Origin: Victivallales bacterium Lenti_02
GTDB lineage: Bacteria; Verrucomicrobiota; Lentisphaeria; Oligosphaerales; Lenti-02
DNA length: 7,038 bases
Reading direction: 5' to 3'
Assembly (NCBI GenBank): GCA_001603055.1
Contig: LVAZ01000248.1
Location: 1-7,038, forward strand
The position numbers were made by a program, and so were the translations under genes. The notes below the pieces were generated by a model. It worked only from the letters and a program-made list of their open reading frames with translations. It was not told the DNA's origin and did no database searches. The number at the start of each line of letters is the position of its first letter. Within the stretch, counting starts at the first letter, position 1. This document shows positions 7,029-7,038 of the stretch, piece after piece.

Positions 7029-7038
7029 GGGCGGGCGG

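Noticed and set aside
1..7038. Mobile element, CRISPR array, tRNA/rRNA, toxin-antitoxin or defence system
   Set aside because: No terminal inverted repeats, transposase motifs, spaced direct repeats or RNA-gene signatures were seen; the three genes fill almost the entire window.

Overview
The window is bacterial chromosomal DNA of visibly very high G+C content. All three supported genes lie on the minus strand and read from right to left: a shikimate dehydrogenase-shikimate kinase fusion (5703-7028), EPSP synthase aroA (4496-5734), and a very large exported glycoside hydrolase of clan GH-A type (36-4367). Shine-Dalgarno-type starts, a Sec signal peptide and a terminator-like hairpin all point to Bacteria. 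The secreted, multi-domain, GH42-like glycosidase architecture next to housekeeping genes fits a polysaccharide degrader, perhaps of the Planctomycetota-Verrucomicrobiota-Lentisphaerota group. That placement is an inference with low confidence, because no rRNA or other phylogenetic marker is present.

Right part (4496-7028): two genes overlapping by 32 bp carry three consecutive activities of the common aromatic pathway. These are 3-dehydroshikimate to shikimate (AroE), shikimate to shikimate-3-phosphate (AroK), and shikimate-3-phosphate plus PEP to EPSP (AroA). The first two are fused in one polypeptide and the third is probably translationally coupled to it. The other pathway enzymes (AroG/F, AroB, AroD/Q, AroC) are not in the window. 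All recognised catalytic residues are present in the three domains.

Middle (4368-4495): a 128-bp intergenic stretch separates aroA from the glycosidase. It holds a good ribosome binding site for the glycosidase, an 18-bp dyad and a short GC hairpin, but no convincing consensus promoter.

Left part (1-4367): one 1443-residue protein with an export signal that contains a lipobox-like LASC. It continues with an N-terminal beta-sandwich, a glutamine-amidotransferase-like domain apparently split by an inserted CBM4/9-like carbohydrate-binding module, an Ig-like domain, a (beta/alpha)8 catalytic barrel (acid/base E865, nucleophile E1004), a second amidotransferase-like domain and a C-terminal beta-rich region. 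A strong GC hairpin 8 nt after its stop probably ends transcription.

No mobile element, CRISPR array, RNA gene or defence system is visible. The long plus-strand open frames are antisense shadows of these genes. The most noteworthy points are the AroE-AroK fusion, the non-canonical PEP/glyphosate-site helix of AroA, and the split-domain architecture of the glycosidase.
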